DNA of 64,000 nucleotides from Ureibacillus massiliensis 4400831 = CIP 108448 = CCUG 49529 (GCF_000772965.1 NZ_JPVQ01000011.1:1-64000), one strand, 5' to 3'. Shown: positions 52,037 to 61,030, counted from the first letter of the stretch. A program made the numbers and translations. Notes: generated from the letters alone by a model not told the origin.

Positions 52037-54399
52037 AAATTGCAGTAGGCAATAGCCGGATGGATAGAAAATGGAAAAACAAAGATATATCCTGGGAGGA
52101 TTTTTGCTCCCGTGTAAAGACAACACAACGTACTACAGAAACGGTAGAGGAATATCGGAAACTTAAAAAAGGTCAACAAGATGATATCAAAGACGTGGGT
52201 GGCTTTGTCGGAGGACATTTAAAAGAAGGAAGGCGAAAGAAGGGCAATGTTCTATGTCGCTCTTTGCTTACCCTTGATATGGATTACGGTAGACCGGATA
52301 TTTGGGAACAAATCTCAATACTTTTCGATTTCAAATGTTGTGTTTACTCCACCCATAAGCACACACCGGAAAATCCGAGACTCAGACTTATCGTTCCTCT
52401 TGCTCGTGAGATCAGTGAAGAAGAATATGCAGCCGTTGGACGTATGGTGGCAAAAGAAATTGGTATGGACCTTTTCGATGATACGACATATGAAGCACAT
52501 CGCCTTATGTATTGGCCATCCACTTCCTCTAATGGTGAATTTGTCTACGAAGAGCAGGATGGAGCATTACTTGACCCGGATGTTTATCTTTCAAAATATC
52601 AAAACTGGCGGGATACATCAACTTGGCCGGTATCAAGCAGGCAGTCTGAAGTGATTAATCGAAGTCTGAAAGAACAAGCAGATCCGCTTTTAAAGGAAGG
52701 TGTGGTAGGAACATTCTGTCGTGCCTATTTCGTTCGTGAAGCTATAGAAAAATTCTTAGGTGCTGTTTATGCCCCCTCTGCTATGGAAGGACGGTACGAT
52801 TATATTCCAGCTGACAGCAGTGCGGGTGTGATTATCTATGATGATAAATTTGCATACAGCCACCATGCCACAGACCCAGCAAGCAGCCTGCTCCTCAATG
52901 CTTTTGATCTTGTTCGTATTCATAAATTTGGTTCTTTAGATGATAAAGCTTCTACCACCACGGTTCCTGGTAAGATGCCATCTTTTGTGGCAATGTGCGA
53001 GTTTGCTATAAAAGATGAAGCGGTAAAAGCTGAGTTCGCAAAGGAAAGACAGGCTCAGGCTGAAGAGGAGTTTAGTGATGAGGATTGGCAGACAGCTTTG
53101 GAATTGGATAAGCAAGGCCGAATAAAAGACACATTGGATAACATCGTTCTGATTATTCGGCATGATGAGAATTTACAGCATATCGCTTTCAACTGCCACC
53201 GTGATGGGATTGATGCCAAAGGTGGTCTGCCTTGGGAACAGATCAAGGCTGGTTGGAATGATTCGGATAACGCGCTTCTTAAGGTGTACTTAAGCAGTAA
53301 ATACGGAGTCTATTCCCCTACCAAGACCAAAGATGCTGTGTTAGCTGTAGCGTCAGAACGAGCCTACCATCCTGTTAAGGAATATCTGGACTCCCTGCCA
53401 AAATGGGATGGTATTAGCCGAGTAGATAATCTATTAATTGATTATTTCGGTGCAACAGATAATTCCTATACAAAAGCAGTCATACGCAAAACGATGGTTG
53501 CAGCGGTAGCCCGTATTTATAGACCAGGTACAAAGTTTGATAGTGTTCTTATCTTAAACGGTCCTCAAGGAATCGGTAAATCAACCTTCTTTGCTAAGCT
53601 TGCTGGAGACTGGTTTTCAGACAGTTTGACTATTACAGATATGAAGGATAAATCCGGGGCTGAGAAACTTCAGGGATATTGGTTGCTGGAACTAGGAGAG
53701 CTTGCTGGAATGCGTAAGACGGATGTGGAGGTTGTGAAGTCCTTTATTTCAAGGGCAGATGATAAGTACCGTGCAAGTTATGGGGTCAACGTCGAAAGCC
53801 ATCCCCGTCAATGCGTGATTGTAGGTTCTACCAATGCGGAAAGCGGTTTTCTTCGTGATATTACGGGCAACCGCAGATTTTGGCCAGTCCGCATTAGTGG
53901 TAACAGTAGAAAGAAAGCTTGGCAGATGACTAAAGAAGAAGTACAGCAGATTTGGGCAGAGGCACTAGTATTATATGAGAAGGGCGAAAAACTCTACCTT
54001 GAAGGTGATGATGTATCCATGGCAACTAGTGAACAGGCAGATGCTATGGAAACAGATGAACGAGAAGGACTGGTTCGTACTTACTTGGATACGCTCTTGC
54101 CGGATGATTGGGACACGATGTCTTTGTACGAGCGTAGAAATTTTCTCGGCGGTAGCGAATTTGGCGGCGGCACCCGTGTTGGAACCGTAAAAAGGACCCT
54201 TGTCTGTAATATGGAAATTTGGTGTGAGTGTTTCGGTAAAGAGGCATCCATGCTAAAGCCTTCAGATTCCTATGCCATCGGTGCCATTATGAGAAAGATC
54301 AGTGAGTGGAACAAGTACACTGGGAACAAGAATGGTGTTGTGACGTTTCCTGTCTACGGAAAGCAACGAGCTTATTCCCGAGTCGAGGAACAACGCTAA
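52033..54399 (+). CDS. Phage primase-helicase, virulence-associated E (VapE) family
   Basis: A 788-aa replication protein. The N-terminal third looks like a primase-type domain (LLTLDMDYGRP, HTPENPRLRLIVPLAR). The C-terminal half is the VapE superfamily 3 helicase with Walker A GPQGIGKST near residue 515, Walker B-like YWLLELGELAG, and SHPRQCVIVGSTNAESGFL and TGNRRFWPVRI. It probably unwinds and primes phage DNA. It overlaps the gene before it. Confidence 0.88.
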   Translation: MKIAVGNSRMDRKWKNKDISWEDFCSRVKTTQRTTETVEEYRKLKKGQQDDIKDVGGFVGGHLKEGRRKKGNVLCRSLLTLDMDYGRPDIWEQISILFDFKCCVYSTHKHTPENPRLRLIVPLAREISEEEYAAVGRMVAKEIGMDLFDDTTYEAHRLMYWPSTSSNGEFVYEEQDGALLDPDVYLSKYQNWRDTSTWPVSSRQSEVINRSLKEQADPLLKEGVVGTFCRAYFVREAIEKFLGAVYAPSAMEGRYDYIPADSSAGVIIYDDKFAYSHHATDPASSLLLNAFDLVRIHKFGSLDDKASTTTVPGKMPSFVAMCEFAIKDEAVKAEFAKERQAQAEEEFSDEDWQTALELDKQGRIKDTLDNIVLIIRHDENLQHIAFNCHRDGIDAKGGLPWEQIKAGWNDSDNALLKVYLSSKYGVYSPTKTKDAVLAVASERAYHPVKEYLDSLPKWDGISRVDNLLIDYFGATDNSYTKAVIRKTMVAAVARIYRPGTKFDSVLILNGPQGIGKSTFFAKLAGDWFSDSLTITDMKDKSGAEKLQGYWLLELGELAGMRKTDVEVVKSFISRADDKYRASYGVNVESHPRQCVIVGSTNAESGFLRDITGNRRFWPVRISGNSRKKAWQMTKEEVQQIWAEALVLYEKGEKLYLEGDDVSMATSEQADAMETDEREGLVRTYLDTLLPDDWDTMSLYERRNFLGGSEFGGGTRVGTVKRTLVCNMEIWCECFGKEASMLKPSDSYAIGAIMRKISEWNKYTGNKNGVVTFPVYGKQRAYSRVEEQR

Positions 54400-54618
54400 G
54401 TTGTACCTTACCTTGTTCCCATACTCTTTCTTTCCCTAAAGCTAGTAATGATAAGGAAAATCAACGGTTCGGAACAAGTGGAACAAGAAGTATCCTATTT
54501 ATTTATAAATAGTAAAAAGAAGTAATAGTAGCCTGTGCATACACGCATACGCGCGCGTATAGGAAAATTGGGTCAAAGTTGTTTTCTTGTTCCGAGCCTT
54601 TTTATATGGGAGGTATTT

Positions 54619-54900
54619 ATGCTTGAAAAATATATCGAAAAGAAACTGGTGGCTGAGGTAAAAAAGATAGGAGGTATTGCGGCGAAGTTTGTTAGTCCAG
54701 GTTTAGATGGAATGCCAGACCGTCTTGTGCTTTTACCATATGGGAAGATGGCTTTTGTGGAATTAAAGGCTCCCGGAAAGAAACCTCGTCCGTTACAGAT
54801 TAGAAGAATAAAGCAATTACAGAAGTTAGGCTTTACCTGCTATGTCATTGATGATGTTAAGCAGATTGGAGGGATACTGGGTGAAATACAATCCTCATAA
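54619..54900 (+). CDS. VRR-NUC domain nuclease
   Basis: A 93-aa single-domain protein from ATG 54619, which has a GGGAGG site. The PD-(D/E)xK-type core is visible: GMPDRL, VELKAPGK and QIRRIKQLQKLGF. VRR-NUC proteins pair with SNF2-type helicases in many Firmicutes phages, as here. It probably cleaves branched or primed DNA. The last 20 bases overlap the helicase gene. Confidence 0.85.
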   Translation: MLEKYIEKKLVAEVKKIGGIAAKFVSPGLDGMPDRLVLLPYGKMAFVELKAPGKKPRPLQIRRIKQLQKLGFTCYVIDDVKQIGGILGEIQSS

Positions 54901-56242
54901 ATATCAGACCTATGCAACGAACTTCATACTTGAGCATCCCATCGCTGCGGTGTTTTTAGAAATGGGTCTTGGCAAAAGCGTCATTACTCTAACAGCTATA
55001 TTTGATTTATGTCTTGATAGTTTTGAAATTGGAAAGGTTCTGGTCATTGCTCCACTTCGGGTAGCAAGGGATACTTGGCCAGCTGAGATAAATAAGTGGG
55101 AGCATTTAAAAGGGCTGGAGTTTTCGGTAGCGATTGGAACAGAGCAGGAGCGATTGGCGGCTCTTAGAAAACCTGCAAGTGTCTACCTTATAAATAGAGA
55201 AAATGTGGACTGGTTGGTAAACAAAAGTGGCATCCCTTTTGACTATGACATGGTGGTAATCGATGAGCTATCATCCTTTAAATCCTATGGTGCAAAAAGA
55301 TTTAAAAGTTTACTAAAAGTAAGGCCGAGGGCAAAACGGATCGTGGGTCTTACGGGTACACCCTCCAGTAATGGGTTAATGGATTTGTGGGCAGAGTTTC
55401 GTATTCTCGACATGGGTAAAAGACTCGGCAGATACATAACTCACTACCGCAATTCCTTTTTTACACCGGATAAACGTAATCAGCAAATCGTATTTTCATA
55501 TAAACCATTGCCAGGTGCTGAAGATGCCATATATCGGCTCATTTCGGATATCACCATTTCCATGAAATCAGTCGATTTTCTGAAAATGCCAGAGTGCGTT
55601 ATCAATGAAGTGCCCGTGTATCTGAATGACAAAGAACAATCCGTATATGATCACTTTCGTGAAGAGATGGTTCTTGAGCTTGCCAATGAGGAGATTGATG
55701 CCATGAATGCAGCAGTCCTTTCTGGCAAACTCCTGCAAATGGCAAACGGTGCTGTCTATGATGATGATAAAAATACTCATATTATCCATGACCGCAAGCT
55801 GGATGCTCTTGAAGATTTAATCGAAGGTGCAAACGGCAAACCTGTTCTTATTGCATATTGGTATAATCACGATTTAGAGCGTATTAAAGCAAGATTTAAT
55901 GTTAGAGAAATTAAAACATCCAAGGATATCAAGGATTGGAACAACGGCGATATTTCTGTGGCGGTTATCCATCCTGCATCAGCAGGACACGGCCTTAACT
56001 TACAAAGTGGTGGTTCAACACTTATTTGGTTTGGTCTTACCTGGAGTCTAGAACTCTATCAGCAAACCAATGCAAGACTTTGGAGACAAGGACAAAATGA
56101 AACGGTGGTTATCCATCACATTATTACTAAAGGAACGATTGATGAAGATGTGATGAGGGCCTTGAAACGAAAGGAAAAGACACAATCTGATCTTATCAAT
56201 GCGGTCAAAGCAAATCTTGGGAAAGCGAGGGGTGTTGTATGA
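54881..56242 (+). CDS. SNF2-type DEAD/DEAH helicase of phage origin
   Basis: A 453-aa superfamily 2 ATPase from GTG 54881 (VKYNPHKYQTYATNF), with GGAGGG seven bases upstream. Motif I is MGLGKS, motif II DELSS, motif III GLTGTPSSN, and motif VI QQTNARLWRQGQ. It overlaps the genes on both sides, so the module is read as one operon. It probably remodels DNA in phage replication or recombination. Confidence 0.88.
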   Translation: MKYNPHKYQTYATNFILEHPIAAVFLEMGLGKSVITLTAIFDLCLDSFEIGKVLVIAPLRVARDTWPAEINKWEHLKGLEFSVAIGTEQERLAALRKPASVYLINRENVDWLVNKSGIPFDYDMVVIDELSSFKSYGAKRFKSLLKVRPRAKRIVGLTGTPSSNGLMDLWAEFRILDMGKRLGRYITHYRNSFFTPDKRNQQIVFSYKPLPGAEDAIYRLISDITISMKSVDFLKMPECVINEVPVYLNDKEQSVYDHFREEMVLELANEEIDAMNAAVLSGKLLQMANGAVYDDDKNTHIIHDRKLDALEDLIEGANGKPVLIAYWYNHDLERIKARFNVREIKTSKDIKDWNNGDISVAVIHPASAGHGLNLQSGGSTLIWFGLTWSLELYQQTNARLWRQGQNETVVIHHIITKGTIDEDVMRALKRKEKTQSDLINAVKANLGKARGVV

Positions 56243-56460
56243 TAGATGCATTTGAAAAACTGGCGAATGCCATTATTCTACAGGCGGTCAAGGATTATCG
56301 TTTTGCACTGAAAAGATTAGCAAAACACCCTCGCAATGATTCTGCTTTATATACAAAACGTGAGGTTGAGTGCTTCTTTCATTCTGGATTGTTTAATGTC
56401 CTCACATCCCTAAACCCTGACATATTAATTCAACAGCTACAAGAGGAGGCGGTGCGATGA
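56239..56460 (+). CDS. Small phage protein of unknown function
   Basis: A 73-aa acidic-basic helical protein (FEKLANAIILQAVKDYRFAL). It overlaps both neighbours by 4 bases (ATGA). Small proteins of this type commonly sit between the SNF2 helicase and DUF1492 in related phages. No domain is recognised. Confidence 0.7.
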   Translation: MIDAFEKLANAIILQAVKDYRFALKRLAKHPRNDSALYTKREVECFFHSGLFNVLTSLNPDILIQQLQEEAVR

Positions 56461-56870
56461 TGACAGCTAAGGAATTCTTAAAACAGGCTTACCGTTTGAA
56501 TGAATTGATTAATTCCGACCTTGAAGAGCTACAAAACTTAAGAGATCTATCACGAAGTGTTTCATCACCCGTTCTTGAGGAAAAAGTCAGTAAAACAAAA
56601 AGTACTGATCCACCTTTTGAAAAATATGTGATAAGAATAGTAGATTTGGAGCAACAGATACAACAAGAGGTTGAGCGATTAATAAAGCTGAAATCAGATA
56701 TCCGTGAAGCGATTAATCAGATGGAAAACGTGGATGAGAAGCTACTTCTTCGCTACCGATACATTAACTTTCTTAACTGGGAAGAAATCTGTGTCAATCT
56801 TAATGTTTCTATGAGAACCGTGCATAGACTTCATTCATCCGCTTTACAACATTTGAAGGTACCTAAATAA
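56457..56870 (+). CDS. DUF1492 sigma-like phage regulator
   Basis: A 137-aa protein. The N-terminal half is a coiled coil. The end (DEKLLLRYRYINFLNWEEIC, NVSMRTVHRLHSSALQHL) is a sigma-70 region 4-like helix-turn-helix, typical of DUF1492. Such proteins are thought to switch on late phage genes. A 10-bp-period repeat starts four bases after it and could be its target; this is an inference. Two ATGs in a row give an uncertain start. Confidence 0.82.
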   Translation: MMTAKEFLKQAYRLNELINSDLEELQNLRDLSRSVSSPVLEEKVSKTKSTDPPFEKYVIRIVDLEQQIQQEVERLIKLKSDIREAINQMENVDEKLLLRYRYINFLNWEEICVNLNVSMRTVHRLHSSALQHLKVPK

Positions 56871-56873
56871 AAA

Positions 56874-56913
56874 TTGGCACACTTTGGCACAGTTTGGCAT
56901 ACGATGACACTGT
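56874..56913 (+). repeat. Four TTGGCAC repeats at 10-bp spacing
   Basis: TTGGCAC at 56874 and 56884, TTGGCAT at 56894 and ATGACAC at 56904 follow each other exactly every 10 bases. Once per helical turn suggests protein binding on one DNA face. TATAAT-like sequence (GTTATATAATGG) lies just downstream. It is probably the control region for the phage packaging genes. Confidence 0.7.
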
Positions 56914-56964
56914 TTGTCCGTGGTGAAAGTTATATAATGGTAGTATGGAATATTAATAAACAGT

Positions 56965-57002
56965 AGCCTTCACGGGAGCATTTCTCCTGCGAGGGCTTTT
57001 TC
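56965..57002 (+). terminator. Hairpin with T-run before the HNH gene
   Basis: AGCC-TTCACG-GGAG pairs with CTCC-TGCGA-GGGCT, followed by TTTTTCT. It may end the early phage transcript. Confidence 0.6.
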
Positions 57003-57025
57003 TATGGGCAAAAGGAGGTGCAAGT

Positions 57026-57385
57026 ATGCCAAAGAAACCTAAGCGACCGTGCTCTTACCCCGGTTGCCCAGAGCTAACTGACAAGCGCTTTTGTGAAGAG
57101 CATAGCAAGAAGGAAGCTGCACGGTATGAGAAGTATGACCGCGATCCAGCAACCCGCAAGCGTTATGGTCGTGCTTGGAAAAGGATACGTGACCGCTACA
57201 TTGCAGCCCATCCTCTTTGTGAGGAATGTAAAAGACAAGGAAAGCTGACCCCAGCAGCTGAAGTGCATCACATTCTTCCTCTTGCAAGAGGAGGAACTCA
57301 CGATAGAAGTAATCTGATGGCTCTTTGTACTCCTTGCCACTCTGCAATCACTGCAAGAGATGGAGACCGTTGGGGAACCCGGTAG
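57026..57385 (+). CDS. Phage HNH endonuclease
   Basis: A 119-aa protein with two zinc-finger pairs (CSYPGC, CEEHSK; CEECKRQGK, CTPCH) and the HNH core VHHILPLARGGTHDRSNLMA. It lies next to the small terminase, the usual place for HNH proteins that help cut DNA at cos sites during packaging. An AAAGGAGG site precedes the ATG. Confidence 0.9.
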   Translation: MPKKPKRPCSYPGCPELTDKRFCEEHSKKEAARYEKYDRDPATRKRYGRAWKRIRDRYIAAHPLCEECKRQGKLTPAAEVHHILPLARGGTHDRSNLMALCTPCHSAITARDGDRWGTR

Positions 57386-57496
57386 GGGGAGTCAAATCTC
57401 TACAGCTTTTCATTTGTGTAACGGGCGTGGGGCAACGCGTGAAAAAACGCGGTTTCAAACGGGGTAATAGGCCCATCGACGAAAAGAGGTGAGTGA
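57386..57496 (+). other. Candidate cos/packaging region
   Basis: A 111-base non-coding gap between the HNH and small terminase genes has a GC-rich centre (AACGGGCGTGGGGCAACGCG). In HK97-like phages the cos site often lies here. No cleavage signature can be proven from this sequence alone. Confidence 0.3.
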
Positions 57497-58048
57497 ATGG
57501 CCAAAGATGGAACAAATCGTGGCGGCGCCCGTATAGGCTCCGGTCAAAAGAAGAAACCACTTGCTGACAAAATTGCAGAGGGGAATCCTGGTAAGAGAAA
57601 GCTTGAAGTCGTTGAGTTCCAAAATACCGCTGACCTGAAGGGGCAGGAAATGCCAAAGCCAATGGCCATGCTCTCAGCGGTGCAAAAGGATGGAAAAACC
57701 CTAGTAGCGAGTGAAATCTATGAAATTACATGGAAATGGCTCGAGGAGCGAGGCTGTGCCCATTTGGTACTTCCACAGCTTCTAGAGCGATATGCCATGA
57801 GTGCGGCCAGATGGATACAGTGTGAGGAAGCAGTAACCGAGTTTGGCTTTCTTGCCAAGCATCCAACTACCGGCAATGCTATTCAAAGTCCTTATGTAGC
57901 TATGAGTCAGAACTTTATGAGTCAGACAAACAGATTGTGGATGGAGATTTATCAAATCGTTAAAGAGAATTGTGCTACAGAGTATTCTGGTTTAAACCCA
58001 CAGGACGATGTGATGGAGCGACTGTTATCTGCCCGCAGAGGAAAATAA
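57497..58048 (+). CDS. Phage terminase small subunit, P27 family
   Basis: A 183-aa DNA-recognition subunit of the packaging motor. It has the P27-type basic start (KDGTNRGGARIGSGQKKKP), EGNPGKRKLE, and a helical body with MSAARWIQCEEAV and PYVAMSQNFMSQ. The matching large subunit, which should lie downstream, is missing because the phage region is cut off by an IS element. Confidence 0.85.
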   Translation: MAKDGTNRGGARIGSGQKKKPLADKIAEGNPGKRKLEVVEFQNTADLKGQEMPKPMAMLSAVQKDGKTLVASEIYEITWKWLEERGCAHLVLPQLLERYAMSAARWIQCEEAVTEFGFLAKHPTTGNAIQSPYVAMSQNFMSQTNRLWMEIYQIVKENCATEYSGLNPQDDVMERLLSARRGK

Positions 58049-58065
58049 AGATGAGGAGATATATA

Positions 58066-59247
58066 ATGAGTAAAAGATATTTAACAGCTGAAAGTGTATG
58101 TGCTGGACATCCTGATAAACTATGCGACATCATAGCAGATAGCATTTTAGAAGCATGTTTACGTAAAGACAAAGCATCACGTGTCGCTTGTGAGGTAATG
58201 GCAACCAAAGGGAAAATTATCGTGGCGGGCGAAATCTCCTGCAGCGAGAAAATAGACATCCGATACATTGTTAGGAATGTCCTTAAAGAGATTGGATACA
58301 ACCCTCTTAGATTCTTAATTTATGTATTTGTACACAAACAAAGTGTAGATATTGCAACTGGCGTGGATACTGCACTGGAAGCAAGAAATGGAATAAATGA
58401 ACAGTATGGTTCGATAGGTGCTGGAGACCAAGGAACTGTGTATGGCTATGCTACAAAGGAAACAGGAGAAATGCTTCCCCTACCCCTTATACTATCTCAC
58501 AGGATTGTAAAGAGACTGGATGATTGCCGAAAAGGGAAACTGATAAAAGGTATCCACCCAGATGGTAAAGCACAGGTGACGGTGGAATATGAAGGGGACA
58601 CTCCAGTGCGAATAAAGACTATCGTGATATCGGTACAGCATGATAAGAATAAAACACAGGAAGAACTAAAGACAGATATCCTTAACAATGTCCTATGGCA
58701 GTGCTTTGAGGACTTCCCATTTGATGATGAAACAGAAATTCTCATTAACCCCTCTGGTAGATTTGTCGAAGGTGGTCCCGCTGCCGATACAGGCTTAACT
58801 GGTAGAAAAGTTATGGTTGATACCTATGGAGGACTTGCATCTCATGGAGGAGGCGCACTTAGTGGTAAAGACCCCACCAAAGTTGACCGAAGCGGTGCCT
58901 ATATGGCTCGGTACATTGCAAAGCATATCGTCTGGTGTGGATATGCAAAGAGATGTGAAGTTAGTATATCCTATGCCATTGGTAAGGCAAATCCTGTAGC
59001 CTTTTCTGTAAATACTCTTGGCACAGGTATTGTTTCTGACGAAATATTAACTCTTGCTGCACAGGAGATTTTCAATTTAAGACCTGCGGCAATCATAGAG
59101 AAGTTGCGTCTAAGGAATGTGATTTACTCTGATACAGCTGTTTATGGTCACTTTAATAGTTGTCTATTCCCGTGGGAGGATGTAAATAAGTACAATGAAT
59201 TTAGAAAGGCGGTGGAAAAGTATGTTGATAGAGAAGATAAAAACTAA
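58066..59247 (+). CDS. metK: Phage-borne S-adenosylmethionine synthetase
   Basis: Makes SAM from methionine and ATP. The 393-aa protein from ATG 58066 has a GAGGAG site. Family motifs are SVCAGHPDKLCD, GAGDQGTVYGYAT and GGGALSGKDPTKVDRSGAYMARY. It lies between the small terminase and a ParB-like gene. I therefore read it as a phage gene that feeds a DNA methylase, not the host's own metK. The methylase itself seems to have been lost. Confidence 0.88.
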   Translation: MSKRYLTAESVCAGHPDKLCDIIADSILEACLRKDKASRVACEVMATKGKIIVAGEISCSEKIDIRYIVRNVLKEIGYNPLRFLIYVFVHKQSVDIATGVDTALEARNGINEQYGSIGAGDQGTVYGYATKETGEMLPLPLILSHRIVKRLDDCRKGKLIKGIHPDGKAQVTVEYEGDTPVRIKTIVISVQHDKNKTQEELKTDILNNVLWQCFEDFPFDDETEILINPSGRFVEGGPAADTGLTGRKVMVDTYGGLASHGGGALSGKDPTKVDRSGAYMARYIAKHIVWCGYAKRCEVSISYAIGKANPVAFSVNTLGTGIVSDEILTLAAQEIFNLRPAAIIEKLRLRNVIYSDTAVYGHFNSCLFPWEDVNKYNEFRKAVEKYVDREDKN

Positions 59248-59719
59248 ACACCTCATCCCCGCTGAATATAACCCAAGGAAGGATTTAAAACCGGGTGATC
59301 CTGAATATGAGAAACTTAAACGCTCCCTTGAGGAGTTTGGATATGTAGAACCCGTAATATGGAATAAGACCACAGGCAGAGTCATCGGAGGTCATCAGCG
59401 TTTGAAAATCCTGCTGAGTATGGGCATGGATGAGATAGAATGCGTAGTTGTTGAAATGGATGAGCAAAAGGAGAAGGCGCTGAACATTGCACTAAATAAA
59501 ATTAGTGGTGATTGGGATAAAGACAAATTAGCACTTCTCATCACGGACTTAAATGCTTCAGACTTTGATGTGTCTTTGACAGGTTTTGACCCGGGAGAGT
59601 TGGAGGATCTTTTCAAGGATTCCCTTAAGGATAATATAAAAGAAGATGATTTCGATGTAGACAGCGAGCTGAAAAAGCCCGCTGTTTCGCATTTAGGGGA
59701 TGTGGTATGTCAACACTAA
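59222..59719 (+). CDS. ParB/Srx-type nuclease-domain protein, truncated by an IS
   Basis: The remaining 165 aa start MLIEKIKTKHLIPAEYNPRK and contain GRVIGGHQRLK, the ParB-like core. In related phages this domain is followed by an adenine- or cytosine-specific DNA methylase beginning near SHLGDVWQLG. Here SHLGDV is followed at once by VCQH and a stop supplied by the IS end. The original gene was therefore probably a ParB-methylase fusion. The start overlaps metK by 26 bases. Confidence 0.8.
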   Translation: MLIEKIKTKHLIPAEYNPRKDLKPGDPEYEKLKRSLEEFGYVEPVIWNKTTGRVIGGHQRLKILLSMGMDEIECVVVEMDEQKEKALNIALNKISGDWDKDKLALLITDLNASDFDVSLTGFDPGELEDLFKDSLKDNIKEDDFDVDSELKKPAVSHLGDVVCQH

Positions 59720-59720
59720 A

Positions 59721-60557
59721 CTAGACAACTTTTTTAAGGTGTTCATTTTTATATTCAATAGGGCTTAAATACCCAAGTGTTCCGTGAATTCTGATATGAT
59801 TAAACCAATGAACATAATCATCTAATTCTAATTTCAACCGTTCTAAATTTTCAAAATGTTTCCCTTTGACAAACTCTGTCTTAATAATTTTAAAGGTGGC
59901 TTCAGCTACCGCATTATCATACGGACAACCTTTCATACTCAATGAACGCTTTATTTTAAATGTTTCTAATGCTTCATCAATCATCCTGTTTTTAAACTCA
60001 TTTCCTCGGTCCGTGTGAAACAATTGAATTTGCCGTAAATCAGCTTTTATAGTCGATAAGGCTTGATATACTAGGCCTGCGTTTTTATGAGGCCCAGCAC
60101 TGTGACCAATAATTTCACGATTATAAAGATCAACAAATAAACATATGTAATGCCATCGATTTTCGACTCTTACGTATGTTAAATCACTCACTACCACAGA
60201 TAATTCATTTTGTTGATTGAATTCCCTATTTAACTCGTTTTTAGCTTTTGATTCATTACATTTATCTACATGAGGCTTAAATTGAGCGACTGTATATTTA
60301 GATACTAGCCCATTCTTTTTCATAATTCTGCCAATACGTCGTCTGGATGCAACTATGCCAAGCTTTTTTAATTCATGTTTAATTTTGCGTGTGCCATAGT
60401 TTTGGCGACTTTTATTGAATATATCAATTATGGCAAATGCGAGTTCATCTTCTGATTTTGATTGCTCTTTTGCTTCGTAATAATAGGTACTTCTTGGGAG
60501 TTGTAGGACGTCACACATTGCTGATATCGAGTATTTGTGTCGGTTATTTTTGATCAC
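59721..60557 (-). CDS. IS3-family transposase OrfB (DDE integrase domain)
   Basis: A 278-aa protein. An HTH_21-type N-terminus (YGTRKIKHELKKLGIVASRR) leads to the rve integrase core. The catalytic Asp-Asp-Glu are in VVSDLTYV, FHTDRGNEF and EATFKIIKTE. The frame lies at -1 relative to orfA, so the active product is probably an OrfAB fusion made by ribosomal frameshifting. The GTG at 60557 may start a separate OrfB. It appears intact. Confidence 0.9.
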   Translation of the reverse strand: MIKNNRHKYSISAMCDVLQLPRSTYYYEAKEQSKSEDELAFAIIDIFNKSRQNYGTRKIKHELKKLGIVASRRRIGRIMKKNGLVSKYTVAQFKPHVDKCNESKAKNELNREFNQQNELSVVVSDLTYVRVENRWHYICLFVDLYNREIIGHSAGPHKNAGLVYQALSTIKADLRQIQLFHTDRGNEFKNRMIDEALETFKIKRSLSMKGCPYDNAVAEATFKIIKTEFVKGKHFENLERLKLELDDYVHWFNHIRIHGTLGYLSPIEYKNEHLKKVV

Positions 60558-60559
60558 AT

Positions 60560-60838
60560 TTACTTTCGTCCTAGTATCAGCGCAGCTTGCTTTAAAATAT
60601 CATTTTCCATCAATAAACGTTGGTTTTCTTTACGAAGTTTGATCAACTCTGTTTGTTCTGGTGTCCTATTATCCTTCTCTTTAAACGAACCAGATGTTTT
60701 GCTTTGTTTAATCCATTTGTCCAATGCCGAAGGCGTTAAATCGTATTCACTAATGATATCTTTTCTGGGCTTTCCGCTTTCGTATAACTTGACCATTTGA
60801 GCTTTAAATTCGGAAGTAAAAGTTCTTCTTTCTCTCAT
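60560..60838 (-). CDS. IS3-family transposase OrfA (helix-turn-helix)
   Basis: A 92-aa DNA-binding protein with an HTH_Tnp_1 motif (FTSEFKAQMVKLYESGKPRK, YDLTPSALDKWI) and a leucine-zipper-like end (LRKENQRLLMENDILKQAALIL). It recognises the IS ends. A GGAGAGAC site precedes the ATG. Confidence 0.9.
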   Translation of the reverse strand: MRERRTFTSEFKAQMVKLYESGKPRKDIISEYDLTPSALDKWIKQSKTSGSFKEKDNRTPEQTELIKLRKENQRLLMENDILKQAALILGRK

Positions 60839-60869
60839 GTAAGTCTCTCCTTAACTAAATAGGGGTAAC

Positions 60870-61030
60870 GTAGACTGCAACAACAGTGGAATAATGCCGA
60901 AACTTGACATGGAGCCTCTGCGGACATGCTTTCCCGACCAGGAAGCCAGCTGATAAGTACACCTGGCCCCGCCGACAAGGCTAGCATACCCGCTTCTCCA
61001 CGTAAAGTTTCTAGAATGGATCTCTTATGA
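60870..61030. other. GC-rich non-coding leader inside the IS3 element
   Basis: The 265 bases between the orfA start and the right IS end are longer than usual for IS3 elements. They include a GC-rich core (60912-61002, with GACCAGGAAGCCAGCTGATA and CTGGCCCCGCCGACAAGG) quite unlike the AT-rich host. CCAGCTG- and CTGGCCC-type inverted words suggest RNA structure. It codes for nothing visible. Confidence 0.5.

Noticed and set aside
58066-59247. Host metK
   Set aside because: It sits in the middle of a phage gene order, overlaps the ParB-like gene and follows the small terminase; a native gene is expected elsewhere.
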